The notes: generated by a model from the sequence alone, not told the origin. A stretch of DNA of 64,000 nucleotides from Tannerella sp. oral taxon 808 (GCA_002890585.1 MIQB01000002.1:15469-79468), one strand, 5' to 3'. Positions 39,003 to 48,551 are shown, counted from the stretch's first letter. Made by a program: numbers and translations.

Positions 39003-39290
39003 AAGCATGCGCCCCGAAGGGGCTACTCAACCCAGCCCAGGGCAACGCCCTGGGTTACGGGTGCCCCAACAACATTCCCGCGCCCTGCAAATCTCCCCCC
39101 ACCCTGCCCCCAGCAGGGTGGGGGGAGATTTGCAGGGCGCGGGAGAGATCAAACGGACATCGCATCCCCAGGGTGCCGCGCCGCCCGGAAGGCGCCGCTC
39201 TACCCTGGGCTAAGGTCTCGTTACCCCATTCGGTGTAACTCGTTGCCCCCTCAGGGCGCACCGAATACACGCCTCATTTCCCATTTTCGC
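39003..39290. repeat. Complex inverted-repeat region with a perfect 32-bp hairpin
   Basis: Bases 39076-39107 are perfectly complementary to 39113-39144 around a 5-base loop. They are flanked by CCCAGGGCAACGCCCTGGG near 39030, by CCAGGGTGCCGCGCC...CTACCCTGG-type sequence near 39168-39212, and by outer inverted pieces containing GCGCCCCGAAGGGGC and CCCTCAGGGCGC. It lies between the convergent sigma-factor and rsmF genes. Confidence 0.9.
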
Positions 39291-39292
39291 CT

Positions 39293-40669
39293 TTAGCTCC
39301 CCATTTTCCACTCCGTTCTGATCCTCCACGCGTCAGGGAAGAGGTTGTTAGCGCGCGCCCCGAGTTGCTTCACAAACCCCAAGGGCAAACCGCGATACGC
39401 AGCAATCGCATACCCGCGCGGCACATCCCCGGGCAGCACCATCGCCTCGCGCCGCAAATAACGCAGCGCCCCCTCCCGCGACAGCTCCACCCGCGGAAAA
39501 GCCCCGCCACGCAACGCCGTACTCAGCGCCAGCGCCGCCGCAGGCACCACATCGCGCCCCTTCACCTCGCCCACCGCAACGCCGGCCGCGATCACCTGCA
39601 CCTGCTCCTCAAGCGCCGCCAACACCTCGCCAAACACACGCGGCACAGCCCGCACATGCGCATCCCCCACCATTTCAAACGCATAATCTCCTGGCGACGC
39701 GATCCACGCCTTCACCTGTTCAGGCACAGGCCGGTGTGCCCTGCGTCGCCTCATTCGTCGGTTTACCGGGCGCGTCGCCTCATCCGGTTTGCGCATGACG
39801 GCCAAGCAAAACCCCTCGCCCCGCGTGCGATGCGGAAAAAATCGGCTGATGGGCAGCCCCCCCACGAGCGCGCCGCCGACGCCCCACTCCTCAGGCGCCT
39901 CAACAGGCAACGCCTCAGCCCCGAGCGCCTCAGCGAGATAGCGAAGATTCGCCTCGTTCTCTTCCGTGTTCAGCGTGCACGTGCAATACACCAACAACCC
40001 GCCCGGACGCAGCGCTGGCCACACATCGTGCACGATGCGCCGCCCGCGCGCAGCACAGAGCCTCACCGCCTCCGGACTCCACTCCGCACGCGCCGCAGGT
40101 GCCTTGCGAAACATGCCCTCGCCCGAACAAGGCACATCGGCCACAATCACATCGAAGCAATGCACCGCCCGGCCAAACTCCTTCGGATCGCTCTGGGTCA
40201 CCACGCCATTCACCGCGCCCCACTTCGCCAAGTTTTCACAGAGCGTCCGGCAGCGACTGCGGATCACTTCGTTGCTCACCAACAGGCTGCCCGCAGGCAG
40301 CACATCGAGCAGATGCGTCGATTTCCCCCCCGGCGCAGCGCAGAGATCAAGCACCACGGCCGGCTGTGCGACATATTGCCGCACAGCCTGCTCTACGAAC
40401 ATCGACGCAGCCTCTTGCACATAGTACGCGCCTGCATGCAGCCGTGGATCCAGTGTAAACGCAGGTCGCTCCGTGAGGTAACGCCCCGTCGCACACCACG
40501 GCACGCCTCCCTCCGCAGCCGCAATCACCTCCCCCACCTCTTTCTTTCGGTTTACACGCAGGCTCACCGGCGGCACATCGCCCAGCGCCCGCTCGAGCGC
40601 CTCATACTCATCGCCCAGCAGGCAGCGCATGCGTTCCGCGAACGCCTTGGGAAGTAGTTCTTGATTCAT
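39293..40669 (-). CDS. rsmF: 16S rRNA m5C methyltransferase, RsmF/NOL1 family
   Basis: This SAM-dependent enzyme has the SAM site LDLCAAPGGKSTHLLD, the ADVPCSGEGMFRK motif with the catalytic Cys and the YCTCTLNTEENE motif with the second Cys, then a C-terminal PUA-like RNA-binding region. RsmF methylates C1407 of 16S rRNA in E. coli; the same site is inferred here. I prefer the ATG at 40669 (MNQELLPKAFAERM) to the upstream one at 40699. The stop falls at the edge of the hairpin region. Confidence 0.9.
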   Translation of the reverse strand: MNQELLPKAFAERMRCLLGDEYEALERALGDVPPVSLRVNRKKEVGEVIAAAEGGVPWCATGRYLTERPAFTLDPRLHAGAYYVQEAASMFVEQAVRQYVAQPAVVLDLCAAPGGKSTHLLDVLPAGSLLVSNEVIRSRCRTLCENLAKWGAVNGVVTQSDPKEFGRAVHCFDVIVADVPCSGEGMFRKAPAARAEWSPEAVRLCAARGRRIVHDVWPALRPGGLLVYCTCTLNTEENEANLRYLAEALGAEALPVEAPEEWGVGGALVGGLPISRFFPHRTRGEGFCLAVMRKPDEATRPVNRRMRRRRAHRPVPEQVKAWIASPGDYAFEMVGDAHVRAVPRVFGEVLAALEEQVQVIAAGVAVGEVKGRDVVPAAALALSTALRGGAFPRVELSREGALRYLRREAMVLPGDVPRGYAIAAYRGLPLGFVKQLGARANNLFPDAWRIRTEWKMGS

Positions 40670-40697
40670 CTTATCACGATCGAAATACAGTCCAGAC

Positions 40698-40733
40698 ATA
40701 AAAAAGGGGAACGAAGATCACGTCCGTTCCCCC
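40698..40733 (-). terminator. Intrinsic terminator of asd
   Basis: On the minus strand GGGGAACG pairs with CGTTCCCC and six T residues follow. It partly overlaps the upstream alternative start region of rsmF, which supports the later rsmF start. Confidence 0.8.
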
Positions 40734-40759
40734 GGCGGCTCACGAGCCGTTTATCCGCA

Positions 40760-41767
40760 TCAGATGTTCCCCACCTTGATCAGATATTCCGCAATCTGCA
40801 CCGCATTCAGCGCCGCACCCTTCCTGATCTGGTCACTGACCACCCAAAACGTCAGCCCATTCGGATTAGCAATATCCCGCCGGATCCTTCCGACGTAGAC
40901 CGGATCCTTCCCAGCCACGAAGAGCGGCATCGGGTAATCCTTCTTGGCCGGTTCATCTTGCAACACAATGCCCTCTCCCGCAGCAAATGCCGCCCGCGCC
41001 TCTTCAACCGACACGGGTCGCTCCGTCTCTACCCACACAGCCTCGCTATGCGCACGCATCACCGGCACGCGCACACACATGGCGCTTACATCCACGTCGG
41101 AGTGCATGATTTTGCGTGTCTCGTTATGCATTTTCATCTCCTCCTTCGTATACCCGTTGTCAGTAAAGACATCGATCTGCGGAATCAAGTTGTAGGCCAA
41201 TTGATAGAAGAACTTATCCACCGTCGGCTCCTCGCCCTGCGCCAACTGCATGTATTGCGTCCGCAGCTCATTCATCGCTTCCGCCCCCGCGCCGCTGGCC
41301 GCCTGATACGTAGCCACGTGTACGCGTCGGATGTGCGAGCACTTTTCAATGACGTTCAGTGCCACCACCATTTGTATCGTCGAGCAGTTCGGGTTAGCGA
41401 TAATGCCTTTGGGCCGCTTCAGCGCATCCGCTGCGTTGATCTCCGGCACCACCAATGGCACCTCCGCATCCATCCGGAAAGCACTCGAGTTATCAATCAT
41501 CACCGTGCCATGCTTCGTGATCGTCTCCGCAAACGCCGTAGACGTCCCCCCTCCAGCCGACACAAACGCGACGTCAATCCCTCGGAAATCATCGTTGTGC
41601 TTCAACTCTTTCACTATGCATTCCTTTCCACGGAATTTGTACATCCGCCCCGCACTGCGCGACGAACCGAAAAGCACCAGCTCATCCACCGGGAAGTTTC
41701 GTTCCTCAAGCACCCTAAGAAACTCCTGCCCCACGGCGCCGCTGGCTCCAACAATTGCTGCTTTCAT
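40760..41767 (-). CDS. asd: Aspartate-semialdehyde dehydrogenase
   Basis: The enzyme makes aspartate semialdehyde for lysine, threonine, methionine and diaminopimelate. The 335-residue protein has the NADP loop [11 protein letters not shown], the [12 protein letters not shown] segment, the catalytic Cys in [10 protein letters not shown] and the [12 protein letters not shown] loop. It stands between the T9SS cargo gene and rsmF, with terminators on both sides. metA, another gene of this amino-acid family, lies 1.8 kb away. Confidence 0.96.
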   Translation of the reverse strand: MKAAIVGASGAVGQEFLRVLEERNFPVDELVLFGSSRSAGRMYKFRGKECIVKELKHNDDFRGIDVAFVSAGGGTSTAFAETITKHGTVMIDNSSAFRMDAEVPLVVPEINAADALKRPKGIIANPNCSTIQMVVALNVIEKCSHIRRVHVATYQAASGAGAEAMNELRTQYMQLAQGEEPTVDKFFYQLAYNLIPQIDVFTDNGYTKEEMKMHNETRKIMHSDVDVSAMCVRVPVMRAHSEAVWVETERPVSVEEARAAFAAGEGIVLQDEPAKKDYPMPLFVAGKDPVYVGRIRRDIANPNGLTFWVVSDQIRKGAALNAVQIAEYLIKVGNI

Positions 41768-41844
41768 CTCATTTACTTTTTACTGTTTTATCTATTTCGG
41801 CGTGTCCCCTCCTCTTCCATGGGAGAGCCTGAGGGGCTTTGCGC

Positions 41845-41880
41845 AAAAAGGCTCGGAGCCGTGACAGCCCCGAGCCCTTT
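41845..41880 (-). terminator. Intrinsic terminator of the T9SS cargo gene
   Basis: On the minus strand GGGCTCGG pairs with CCGAGCC and five T residues follow. Confidence 0.8.
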
Positions 41881-41908
41881 ATTCTCAATTCAGAATCTAT
41901 CTGCGCGA

Positions 41909-43342
41909 TTAATGAACGGCCACCTTATAAGCCTTTCCGTTGTTCATCGATACCACATAGATACCTGCGGGTACGGATACACTCTTCGTCTCACCGGCCG
42001 ACAGCGTCACGCTGCGATTCAACTTACCAAGTACATTATACACGTTGGCTCTGCCAGCAGTAGCAGCCGTCATGTACAGCTGTCCGTTTTCGCTCCATAC
42101 GCGTGCGCCTACCGTCTCCACGTTAGCATCGGTAGTGTATTCCAGCGTAATCGCCAAATTCTCCTGAACGCGACGCACCCGGAACGTATACGTACCATCG
42201 CCGTTATCTTTCATTATCACACCATCCTTGTCTGCGATTCTGGCATTACGGCTGGTTGTGATCTTCGGTACATTCTTTCCGCTTGCACGAACCGTGAACT
42301 TGAAGTCATCGCCGGTATTCACATCATAGATCTGCTTGTTCGGCTCCACCTGTGCATCAGTCTTGTTGTTGATCGTCACCTGACGTGTAATCGTGGGAGG
42401 CGTAGGATTATCTATTATCTCTGTCACCTTATAGCTTCCACATCCGTTCGGCAGCCTTACCAAGACGGGCACATCGGTACTCATATCTACAATCTCACGC
42501 GCAGTCAGATCAACGCCATCAGGATCACAAGGCATCCACGTAGCGCCATTATCCATACTGTAGTAAGCCGGAGCTACCTTGAATACACTGTCTCCACTAT
42601 GGATGGACGTATCCTCCCAGCTTGACCAAAGATCTGAAGGATCACCATTAACTCCATTTACCAAAGCACCGCTCCACTTGAAAGAGAAGTGTCCGCTATC
42701 TCTCGGAGAAGCGTTCCTTCTATCCAAGTTCGTAATCTTCGGAAGGTTGAAGAACTGATACTTGACTGAATCCAGCTTGCCAGTTGCAGCTGTGTACGGA
42801 GATAATGCCACATAGCCGTGTGCGGCAGAACTCCATACGCTACTCATCTTGATTTGGAGCTGGATCTGGCCAAGATAGCCATCACGGTAGGTCGGCTCAC
42901 CTTCGCTCAGCCCAATGTGCTTGAAGTTAAGCGGCAGGATAGTCGTATCCTGTGAATCCGGCAGCTTGATCGTATCGAACTCGGTGTAGACCTTACCGGT
43001 CACAGCATCCACGATGTAATGCCTCTCTAAATGATCCTTCGGCATGTCCTTGAAGACAATCCGACGATTCTTTCCACCCGGGATGATAAAAGCGGTGTCT
43101 ACACGCACCGGACATCCCTCATAAATACGAATGCGCAAGCTGTCATTCCAAGTACTGTGCGGGGGATTTGGACGGGGAGCGGCTGGGCGATTGGGGAGAC
43201 ACACGTTCATAGTATCATTCCCCCTCATTACAGCATCCCACATGGGATTCCACGGCTGACCTTTCAGCTGCGCATTCGCGACGGATGATATTCCCAGCAG
43301 GGCACCCGCCGCCAACAACAATGTAAAAACTTTCCTTTTCAT
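41909..43342 (-). CDS. Secreted protein with T9SS C-terminal sorting domain
   Basis: The 477-residue protein has a signal peptide (about 1-26, ending SSVANAQ), a body of beta-rich domains without a recognised enzyme motif, and a C-terminal ~70-residue region with VYNVLGKL, SVTLSAGETKSVSVPAG and IYVVSMNNGKAYKVAV. These are hallmarks of the type A T9SS sorting signal, so it should be exported by the T9SS and anchored to the surface or released. The gene looks less GC-rich than its neighbours, as often seen for surface proteins or recent acquisitions. It is monocistronic. Confidence 0.85.
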   Translation of the reverse strand: MKRKVFTLLLAAGALLGISSVANAQLKGQPWNPMWDAVMRGNDTMNVCLPNRPAAPRPNPPHSTWNDSLRIRIYEGCPVRVDTAFIIPGGKNRRIVFKDMPKDHLERHYIVDAVTGKVYTEFDTIKLPDSQDTTILPLNFKHIGLSEGEPTYRDGYLGQIQLQIKMSSVWSSAAHGYVALSPYTAATGKLDSVKYQFFNLPKITNLDRRNASPRDSGHFSFKWSGALVNGVNGDPSDLWSSWEDTSIHSGDSVFKVAPAYYSMDNGATWMPCDPDGVDLTAREIVDMSTDVPVLVRLPNGCGSYKVTEIIDNPTPPTITRQVTINNKTDAQVEPNKQIYDVNTGDDFKFTVRASGKNVPKITTSRNARIADKDGVIMKDNGDGTYTFRVRRVQENLAITLEYTTDANVETVGARVWSENGQLYMTAATAGRANVYNVLGKLNRSVTLSAGETKSVSVPAGIYVVSMNNGKAYKVAVH

Positions 43343-43380
43343 ATTAGTACACACTTGTTTAATGGTTAAATACTTGCGGG

Positions 43381-43410
43381 CAAAAGTATGCCTTCAACGG
43401 AAACCGCAAA
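43381..43410 (-). promoter_or_regulatory. Promoter of the T9SS cargo gene
   Basis: On the minus strand TTTG (43407-43410), 18 bases, then TACTTTTG (43381-43388), 39 bases before the start codon. Confidence 0.65.
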
Positions 43411-43501
43411 AATTCCCAGCTAAATTATTTCTGGAGGGCACGATGAGCATGCGCCACATTCGCTCCCTTCAAATGCACCATAGAGCCTATCTCGCTTTCG
43501 C

Positions 43502-43509
43502 TACATTTG
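43502..43509 (+). promoter_or_regulatory. -7 box of metA
   Basis: TACATTTG fits TAnnTTTG, 49 bases upstream of the chosen metA start. No clear -33 box. I see no S-box or other SAM riboswitch in the short leader. Confidence 0.45.
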
Positions 43510-43557
43510 CCGCCCCGCGAAGAATATCATTCGGACAAAAAGAGAAAGTCGAGAATT

Positions 43558-44490
43558 ATGCCACTGAACTTACAGAAGAATCTGCCGGCCGTAGAGCTAC
43601 TCAAGAAGGAGCACATCTTCGTGATGGACTCGCTGCGAGCCACCGCGCAAGACATCCGACCGATACGCGTCGTCGTGCTCAATCTGATGCCGCTCAAGAT
43701 CACCACTGAGACCGATCTGGTGCGCCTGCTTAGCAACACACCGCTACAGGTGGAGCTGGAGTTGATGAGGATCAAGGGGCACACGCCCAAGAACACTCCC
43801 GTGGAGCACATGAGGGAGTTCTACCGAGACTTCGACAGCATGCGCAACGAATGCTACGACGGCATGATCGTCACGGGGGCACCGGTGGAGCAGATGCCGT
43901 TTGAGGATGTGTGGTACTGGGAGGAGCTGATGGAGATCTTCGATTGGGGGCGTACGCATGTGACCTCTACCTTTTATATATGCTGGGCGGCACAGGCGGC
44001 GCTGTACCACTTCTTCGGTGTGCCAAAACGCGACCTGCCGAGCAAGATGTTCGGCGTGTTCCGACACACCATGAACGATCCGTATCAACCGATCTTCCGC
44101 GGCTTCGACGACGAGTTTTATGTGCCGCACAGCCGACACACGGAGGTGAGACGCTGCGACATGATCGGCATCCCCGGGCTGACATTGCTATCGGAGAGCA
44201 GGGAGGCGGGGGTCTACATGGCGATGGCACGCGGGGGACGCGAATTCTTCATCACAGGGCATTCCGAATACGCGCCGAGCACGCTCGACGATGAGTACCG
44301 ACGCGACCGCGCCAAAGGATTGCCCATTGCGCCGCCTGTGGGATACTACAAGGACAACGACCCGACGAAGCCGCCGCGGGTGAGGTGGCGAGGGCACGCC
44401 AACCTGCTCTTCTCCAACTGGCTCAACTATTACGTCTATCAAGCGACGCCCTACAACATCGGCGACATCCGCTACTTGGGCGACCTCTGA
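43558..44490 (+). CDS. metA: Homoserine O-acyltransferase MetA
   Basis: The enzyme activates homoserine for methionine synthesis by acyl transfer. The 310-residue protein has NLMPLKITTETDLVRLL, the catalytic Cys region FYICWAAQAALYHFFG and the GHSEYAPSTLDDEYRRD segment carrying the catalytic His and Glu. Many MetA proteins use acetyl-CoA rather than succinyl-CoA; the choice cannot be made safely here. The ATG at 43558 (MPLNLQKNLPAVELLKKE) matches the family start. The U32 gene follows after 11 bases. Confidence 0.94.
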   Translation: MPLNLQKNLPAVELLKKEHIFVMDSLRATAQDIRPIRVVVLNLMPLKITTETDLVRLLSNTPLQVELELMRIKGHTPKNTPVEHMREFYRDFDSMRNECYDGMIVTGAPVEQMPFEDVWYWEELMEIFDWGRTHVTSTFYICWAAQAALYHFFGVPKRDLPSKMFGVFRHTMNDPYQPIFRGFDDEFYVPHSRHTEVRRCDMIGIPGLTLLSESREAGVYMAMARGGREFFITGHSEYAPSTLDDEYRRDRAKGLPIAPPVGYYKDNDPTKPPRVRWRGHANLLFSNWLNYYVYQATPYNIGDIRYLGDL

Positions 44491-44501
44491 CCGGGATCGA
44501 G

Positions 44502-46319
44502 ATGAAGAAGCACATCGAGCTGCTGGCGCCGGCCAAGGATCTGGCGTGCGGCAGGGAGGCCGTACTCCACGGCGCTGATGCCGTCTATATCGGCGCACCC
44601 AAGTTTGGAGCACGTGCGGCGGCCGGTAACACGATCGACGACATCCGCGCGCTCTGCGATTTCGCCCATATATATAATGTGTCGATCTACGTTGCCCTGA
44701 ACACCATCCTGCGCGACGACGAGCTGAAGGAAGCTGAGCAAGTGATCGGCCAACTGTATGACGCGGGGGTGGATGCGCTCATCGTACAAGACATGAGCAT
44801 CACGCGACTCGACATCCCGCCGATCGCGCTCCACGCGAGTACGCAGATGGATAACTGTACGCCGGAGAAGGTGGCCTTCCTTGCCCGGGCGGGATTCGAG
44901 CAGGTGGTGCTGGCGCGTGAACTGACGCTCGAGGAGATCCGCCGCATTGCTGACCGCGTCACGGACGGGGTGGCGCTTGAGGCGTTTGTGCACGGTGCCC
45001 TGTGCGTGAGCTACAGCGGGCGGTGCTACCTCAGCGCGGCAATGACGGGACGCAGCGCCAATCGTGGGGCGTGCGCGCAGTGTTGCCGCCTGCCCTACAC
45101 GATGGTCGACGCGGACGGGCGCATCATTGCTAAAGACAAGCATCTGCTTTCGCTTCGCGACATGAACCGGGTAAATGATTTGGAGGCGATGATCGCGGCT
45201 GGCGTCACGTCGTTCAAGATCGAGGGGAGGCTGAAGGATGTGGCCTATGTGAAGAATGTCACCGCATACTATCGGCAGCGGTTAGACGAGATCATGGCGC
45301 GCGACGCATCGCTCTGCCGATCGTCTGACGGGCGCTCCACATTCACCTTCGAGCCGCGGCCGGAGAAGAGCTTTAACCGCGGGTTCACTGATTACTTTCT
45401 GCACGGGCGCAGGGCGGACATCACCTCGTTTGACACGCCTAAATCGATCGGCGAGCCGATAGGGCGGGCGCGCGTGAGTCGCGGCGGGCTGATCGTGGAG
45501 GGCAGGAAGCCGCTGCATAACGGCGACGGATTAGTCTTCTTTAATCCGAAAGGTGAGCTCGAGGGCTTCCGCGTGAATCGGGCAGAGGGGCAACGCATCG
45601 CCTCGGCGCGCATGCCTGCCATCAGGCCGGGGACAATGCTCTATCGCAACGCGGACAGTGCCTTCGAGGCGCTCCTCTCGAAGCCTTCGGCCGAGCGACG
45701 CATCGCCGTGGAGCTGACGTGGAGGGAGCTCCCGAATGGCTTTGCGCTCCAGATAGCGGACGCGTCGGACTGCAGCGCAAGCATCACGCGCTGCTTCGCC
45801 ACAGAGCCTGCCCTCAGGCCGCAGGAGGACAACATCCGGGCGCAACTCTCGCGCCTCGGCACGACGCCTTTCGAGGCGGCGCAGGTCACCATAAACATGC
45901 CCGGGAATGCGTTCGTCCCCTCGTCGCTCCTTAGCGGGATGCGCCGCGAGGCCGTCGAGCGGCTGCTGTCCGAACGACGCGCCCGCCGCACGCGTCGCCA
46001 GCGTAAGCCAGCGGATCCGGCTGCTGTTTATCCCGCAGATCAACTCGATTACACGGCCAACATTTATAATGCCGAGGCGGAGGCGTTCTATCGCAGCCAC
46101 GGGGTACGCCGCGTCGAGCGGGCGTATGAGGAGCGGCCACGCGCGGGCGCCGCGCTGATGTTCACGCGGCATTGCCTGCGTTACAGCATGGGTTGGTGCC
46201 CGGTGCATCAACGGGGGCGGTCGCCCTTCCGGGAGCCGTATTATTTATTGCACGAGGGGGTGCGCCTCAGGTTGGAGTTCGACTGCGCGCGGTGCGAGAT
46301 GCGGGTGGTGGGGGAATAG
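44502..46319 (+). CDS. Peptidase U32 family protein (PrtC/RlhA-like)
   Basis: The 605-residue protein has the U32 signature EAFVHGALCVSYSGRCYLS with CRLPY downstream, MKKHIELLAPAKDLACGREA at the start and a C-terminal DUF3656-like region ending in a Cys-rich tail. The cysteines in this family can hold an iron-sulfur cluster. E. coli RlhA takes part in 23S rRNA hydroxylation; the Porphyromonas relative PrtC was named a collagenase. RNA modification seems likelier for a cytoplasmic protein without signal peptide. It is probably co-transcribed with metA. Confidence 0.88.
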   Translation: MKKHIELLAPAKDLACGREAVLHGADAVYIGAPKFGARAAAGNTIDDIRALCDFAHIYNVSIYVALNTILRDDELKEAEQVIGQLYDAGVDALIVQDMSITRLDIPPIALHASTQMDNCTPEKVAFLARAGFEQVVLARELTLEEIRRIADRVTDGVALEAFVHGALCVSYSGRCYLSAAMTGRSANRGACAQCCRLPYTMVDADGRIIAKDKHLLSLRDMNRVNDLEAMIAAGVTSFKIEGRLKDVAYVKNVTAYYRQRLDEIMARDASLCRSSDGRSTFTFEPRPEKSFNRGFTDYFLHGRRADITSFDTPKSIGEPIGRARVSRGGLIVEGRKPLHNGDGLVFFNPKGELEGFRVNRAEGQRIASARMPAIRPGTMLYRNADSAFEALLSKPSAERRIAVELTWRELPNGFALQIADASDCSASITRCFATEPALRPQEDNIRAQLSRLGTTPFEAAQVTINMPGNAFVPSSLLSGMRREAVERLLSERRARRTRRQRKPADPAAVYPADQLDYTANIYNAEAEAFYRSHGVRRVERAYEERPRAGAALMFTRHCLRYSMGWCPVHQRGRSPFREPYYLLHEGVRLRLEFDCARCEMRVVGE

Positions 46320-46369
46320 ATAACGATTTGGCGCGGCGGCATAATCGCCCAGAAACGCCCCCCACGAAA

Positions 46370-46560
46370 GTTTGGACGAAATCGGAGGTCGGTTTAGCTC
46401 CCAACCATTGGTTTGGACGAAATCGGAGGTCGGTTTGGCTCCCAACCATTGGTTTAGCCCAAATCGGAGGTCGGTTTGGCTTCAAACCATTGGTTTGAAC
46501 GAAATCGGAGGTCGGTTTGGCTTCAAACCATTGGTTTGAACGAAATCGGGAGCCTGTTTT
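46370..46560. repeat. Tandem array of 4 units, 41-bp period, same family as 24925-25216
   Basis: CATTGG recurs at 46406, 46447, 46488 and 46529. The palindrome CAACCATTGGTTTG and the linker with AAATCGGAGGTCGGTTT match the array upstream of argS. Confidence 0.93.
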
Positions 46561-46640
46561 GTCTCCAGCCGATGTGCGCGGCTCCGAACCGGGCACCGCG
46601 TTCCACAAACGATCATTGCCCCCCTCCGCATCCTTCATCT

Positions 46641-47802
46641 TTACGCACCACGCGCTGCGACCATCTCTATGCGGAAGGTGGTGCCGTGCCCGGGCTCCGA
46701 GGCGCGCACATAGATGCGCCCCCCCGGGCGATGTCTCCACGATGCGGCGCACGAGCGAGAGGCCTAACCCCCAGCCGCGCGCTTTCGTCGTATAGCCGGG
46801 CGTGAAGACGGTCTTGAAGCGCGACTTGGGGATCCCCTTCCCCGTATCCGTCACATCGATCCAGATGTATCGCTTGCGCCGCCCCGTGCGGATGGTGATC
46901 ACGCCGCGCCCCTCCATCGCATCCACCGCGTTCTTAGTCAGGTTCTCGATCACCCACGAGAAGAGCGACTCGTTCATCTGCACATAGAGCGGCCCCGACG
47001 CGGGCTCATAGACGATCTGCACCTTGGCGGAGACGCGCGTGCCCATGTAGTTGCATGAGTTTCGCACGGCCTCGTTCACGTCTAACTGCTTAAGCGCGGG
47101 CACGGAGCCGACCTTCGAGAAGCGATCGGCGATCACCTCGAGCCGCTTCACATCCTTCTCCATCTCGTTGAGGTACGTCGCGTTTACATCCTTCGTCTTG
47201 AGGTACTCCACCCACGCGATGAGCGACGAGATGGGCGTGCCGAGTTGGTGGGCCGTCTCCTTCGTCAGGCCGACCCAGACTTTGTTCTGCTCCGCGCGCT
47301 TGGTGCTGGCCAGCGCTAAGAAGGCGATCAGGATGAAGACGAACACGACCGACAGCTGCACGTAGGGGTAGATCAGGAGGCGCTTGAGGAGTATCGAATC
47401 GTCGTAGTAGAGGTATTGCCGCGCGTTATCGCCGATCTCCACCACGATGGGCGTATGCTTGGCTCGGAACTCGCGCACCTTGCGCTGCAGGAAGCGGTTC
47501 TCGTCGCCCCCGGTGGGGATGCGGATGTTGCGGTGGCTGAGTATCTGCCCCTGATCGTCGCAAAGGATGACGGGGATCGATCGGTTGCCCTCGATGATGC
47601 GGAGTATCACCATCAGGTTTTGCTCCGTGTCTTCGGTGGTGAGGACGCGGTAAGCCTCCGTCCAGATCTCCATGCGCGTGCGCTCCTCCTCCGCCAGCTT
47701 TTTGATCAGCCGATCGGAGACGCCCAGCGATATAATGGCGATGAGGATGGCTACGATGATGAAGACATACTTCAGATGCTGTCGCGATTCATACAGATTC
47801 AT
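46641..47802 (-). CDS. Membrane sensor histidine kinase, frameshifted at a G7 tract
   Basis: From the ATG at 47802 the protein has a membrane segment (about 12-30), a periplasmic region, a second membrane segment and a kinase core. The H-box is KETAHQLGTPISSLIAWVEY, the N-box NLTKNAVDAME, G1 DTGKGIP and G2 GWGLGLSLV. Just after IVETSPGG the frame is lost at seven G residues (46719-46725). With six, the natural end would be GRIYVRASEPGHGTTFRIEM and a stop at 46641. As sequenced, the frame runs on to 46267 through the repeat array. No response regulator is adjacent. Confidence 0.85.
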
Positions 47803-47966
47803 GATGGGTGTGGGTTGTTGTCGTTTGGTAAAAAACACCTCTCTCAACGCATCCGGGGCGGGGAATATTGCGAGCCTCGGCTTCGCTTGGCTATAATGAT
47901 CAGATAGGCGAAGGGCACCTCCGAATGATTCGGGGGTGCCCTTTGAATTTGGATGGAGGATGATCA

Positions 47967-48236
47967 TTAGAAGAGCTCCGAATGGCTCCCTAATCGAACG
48001 AGCTTAATCACGTCCTCTCTTTCATCGATCCAGATGAGCAGAAAGTCACTACCGATATGACACTCCATGTGGCCTCGATAGATCCCTGTCAATAAATGGG
48101 GATAATACTCTTTGGGAAGTCTGCCCGTCTCTCTCAATATGCCTAACACCACTTTCAAAGCAGATACCTTCCGAGGATTATTCAGGATCCGCTTCAAGTC
48201 CTTCTTAAACTGACCTGTTTGCCTCAGTTCTTTCAT
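47967..48236 (-). CDS. YafQ-type RelE superfamily toxin
   Basis: The 89-residue protein has the YafQ pattern TGQFKKDLKRI, then HLLTGIYRGHMECHIGSDFLLIW and KLVRLGSHSELF at the C-terminus. The paired histidines and the terminal Phe are typical of these ribosome-dependent mRNA endonucleases. Its start overlaps the antitoxin stop by four bases (48233-48236), giving the usual antitoxin-first toxin-antitoxin operon. Confidence 0.9.
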   Translation of the reverse strand: MKELRQTGQFKKDLKRILNNPRKVSALKVVLGILRETGRLPKEYYPHLLTGIYRGHMECHIGSDFLLIWIDEREDVIKLVRLGSHSELF

Positions 48237-48478
48237 AAGGTCTTGATGTATTCATCGAAGTGATCTAAGTCGAGCTCCTCCAACTCCACACCACTCTCAG
48301 CCTCCCTCATCGCCGCGAGTGTGGTCTCGTTCGGTTGAAAATACATGTTGTCCATAAGGATGCTTTCTACAAGGTCATTCAAGCTCCGATGCTCTTTGCT
48401 CGCCTCGTTCTTCATCCTTTTCAGCAGATCGGTTCTTAACCGAAAAGAGGTCTGCTTCCTTTCTACAGTTGTTTCCAT
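48233..48478 (-). CDS. Antitoxin of the YafQ-type module (ribbon-helix-helix)
   Basis: The 81-residue protein has an N-terminal ribbon-helix-helix motif (KQTSFRLRTDLLKRMKNEAS then SLNDLVESIL) for DNA binding and an acidic, flexible C-terminus expected to wrap the toxin. It probably represses its own promoter. Confidence 0.88.
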   Translation of the reverse strand: METTVERKQTSFRLRTDLLKRMKNEASKEHRSLNDLVESILMDNMYFQPNETTLAAMREAESGVELEELDLDHFDEYIKTL

Positions 48479-48508
48479 GACTATTTATCTCCTATCATCA
48501 ATGTGACA

Positions 48509-48516
48509 CAAAAGTA
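48509..48516 (-). promoter_or_regulatory. -7 box of the toxin-antitoxin operon
   Basis: TACTTTTG on the minus strand, 30 bases before the antitoxin start. No clear -33 box. Confidence 0.5.
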
Positions 48517-48551
48517 TGCCCCTCGGGCAATCTCTTCCACTCTTAATTGGT

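Noticed and set aside
46267..46640. Extended C-terminus of the histidine kinase as a natural domain
   Set aside because: It translates the repeat array and flanking intergenic DNA after a one-base shift. The expected kinase end exists in the adjacent frame.
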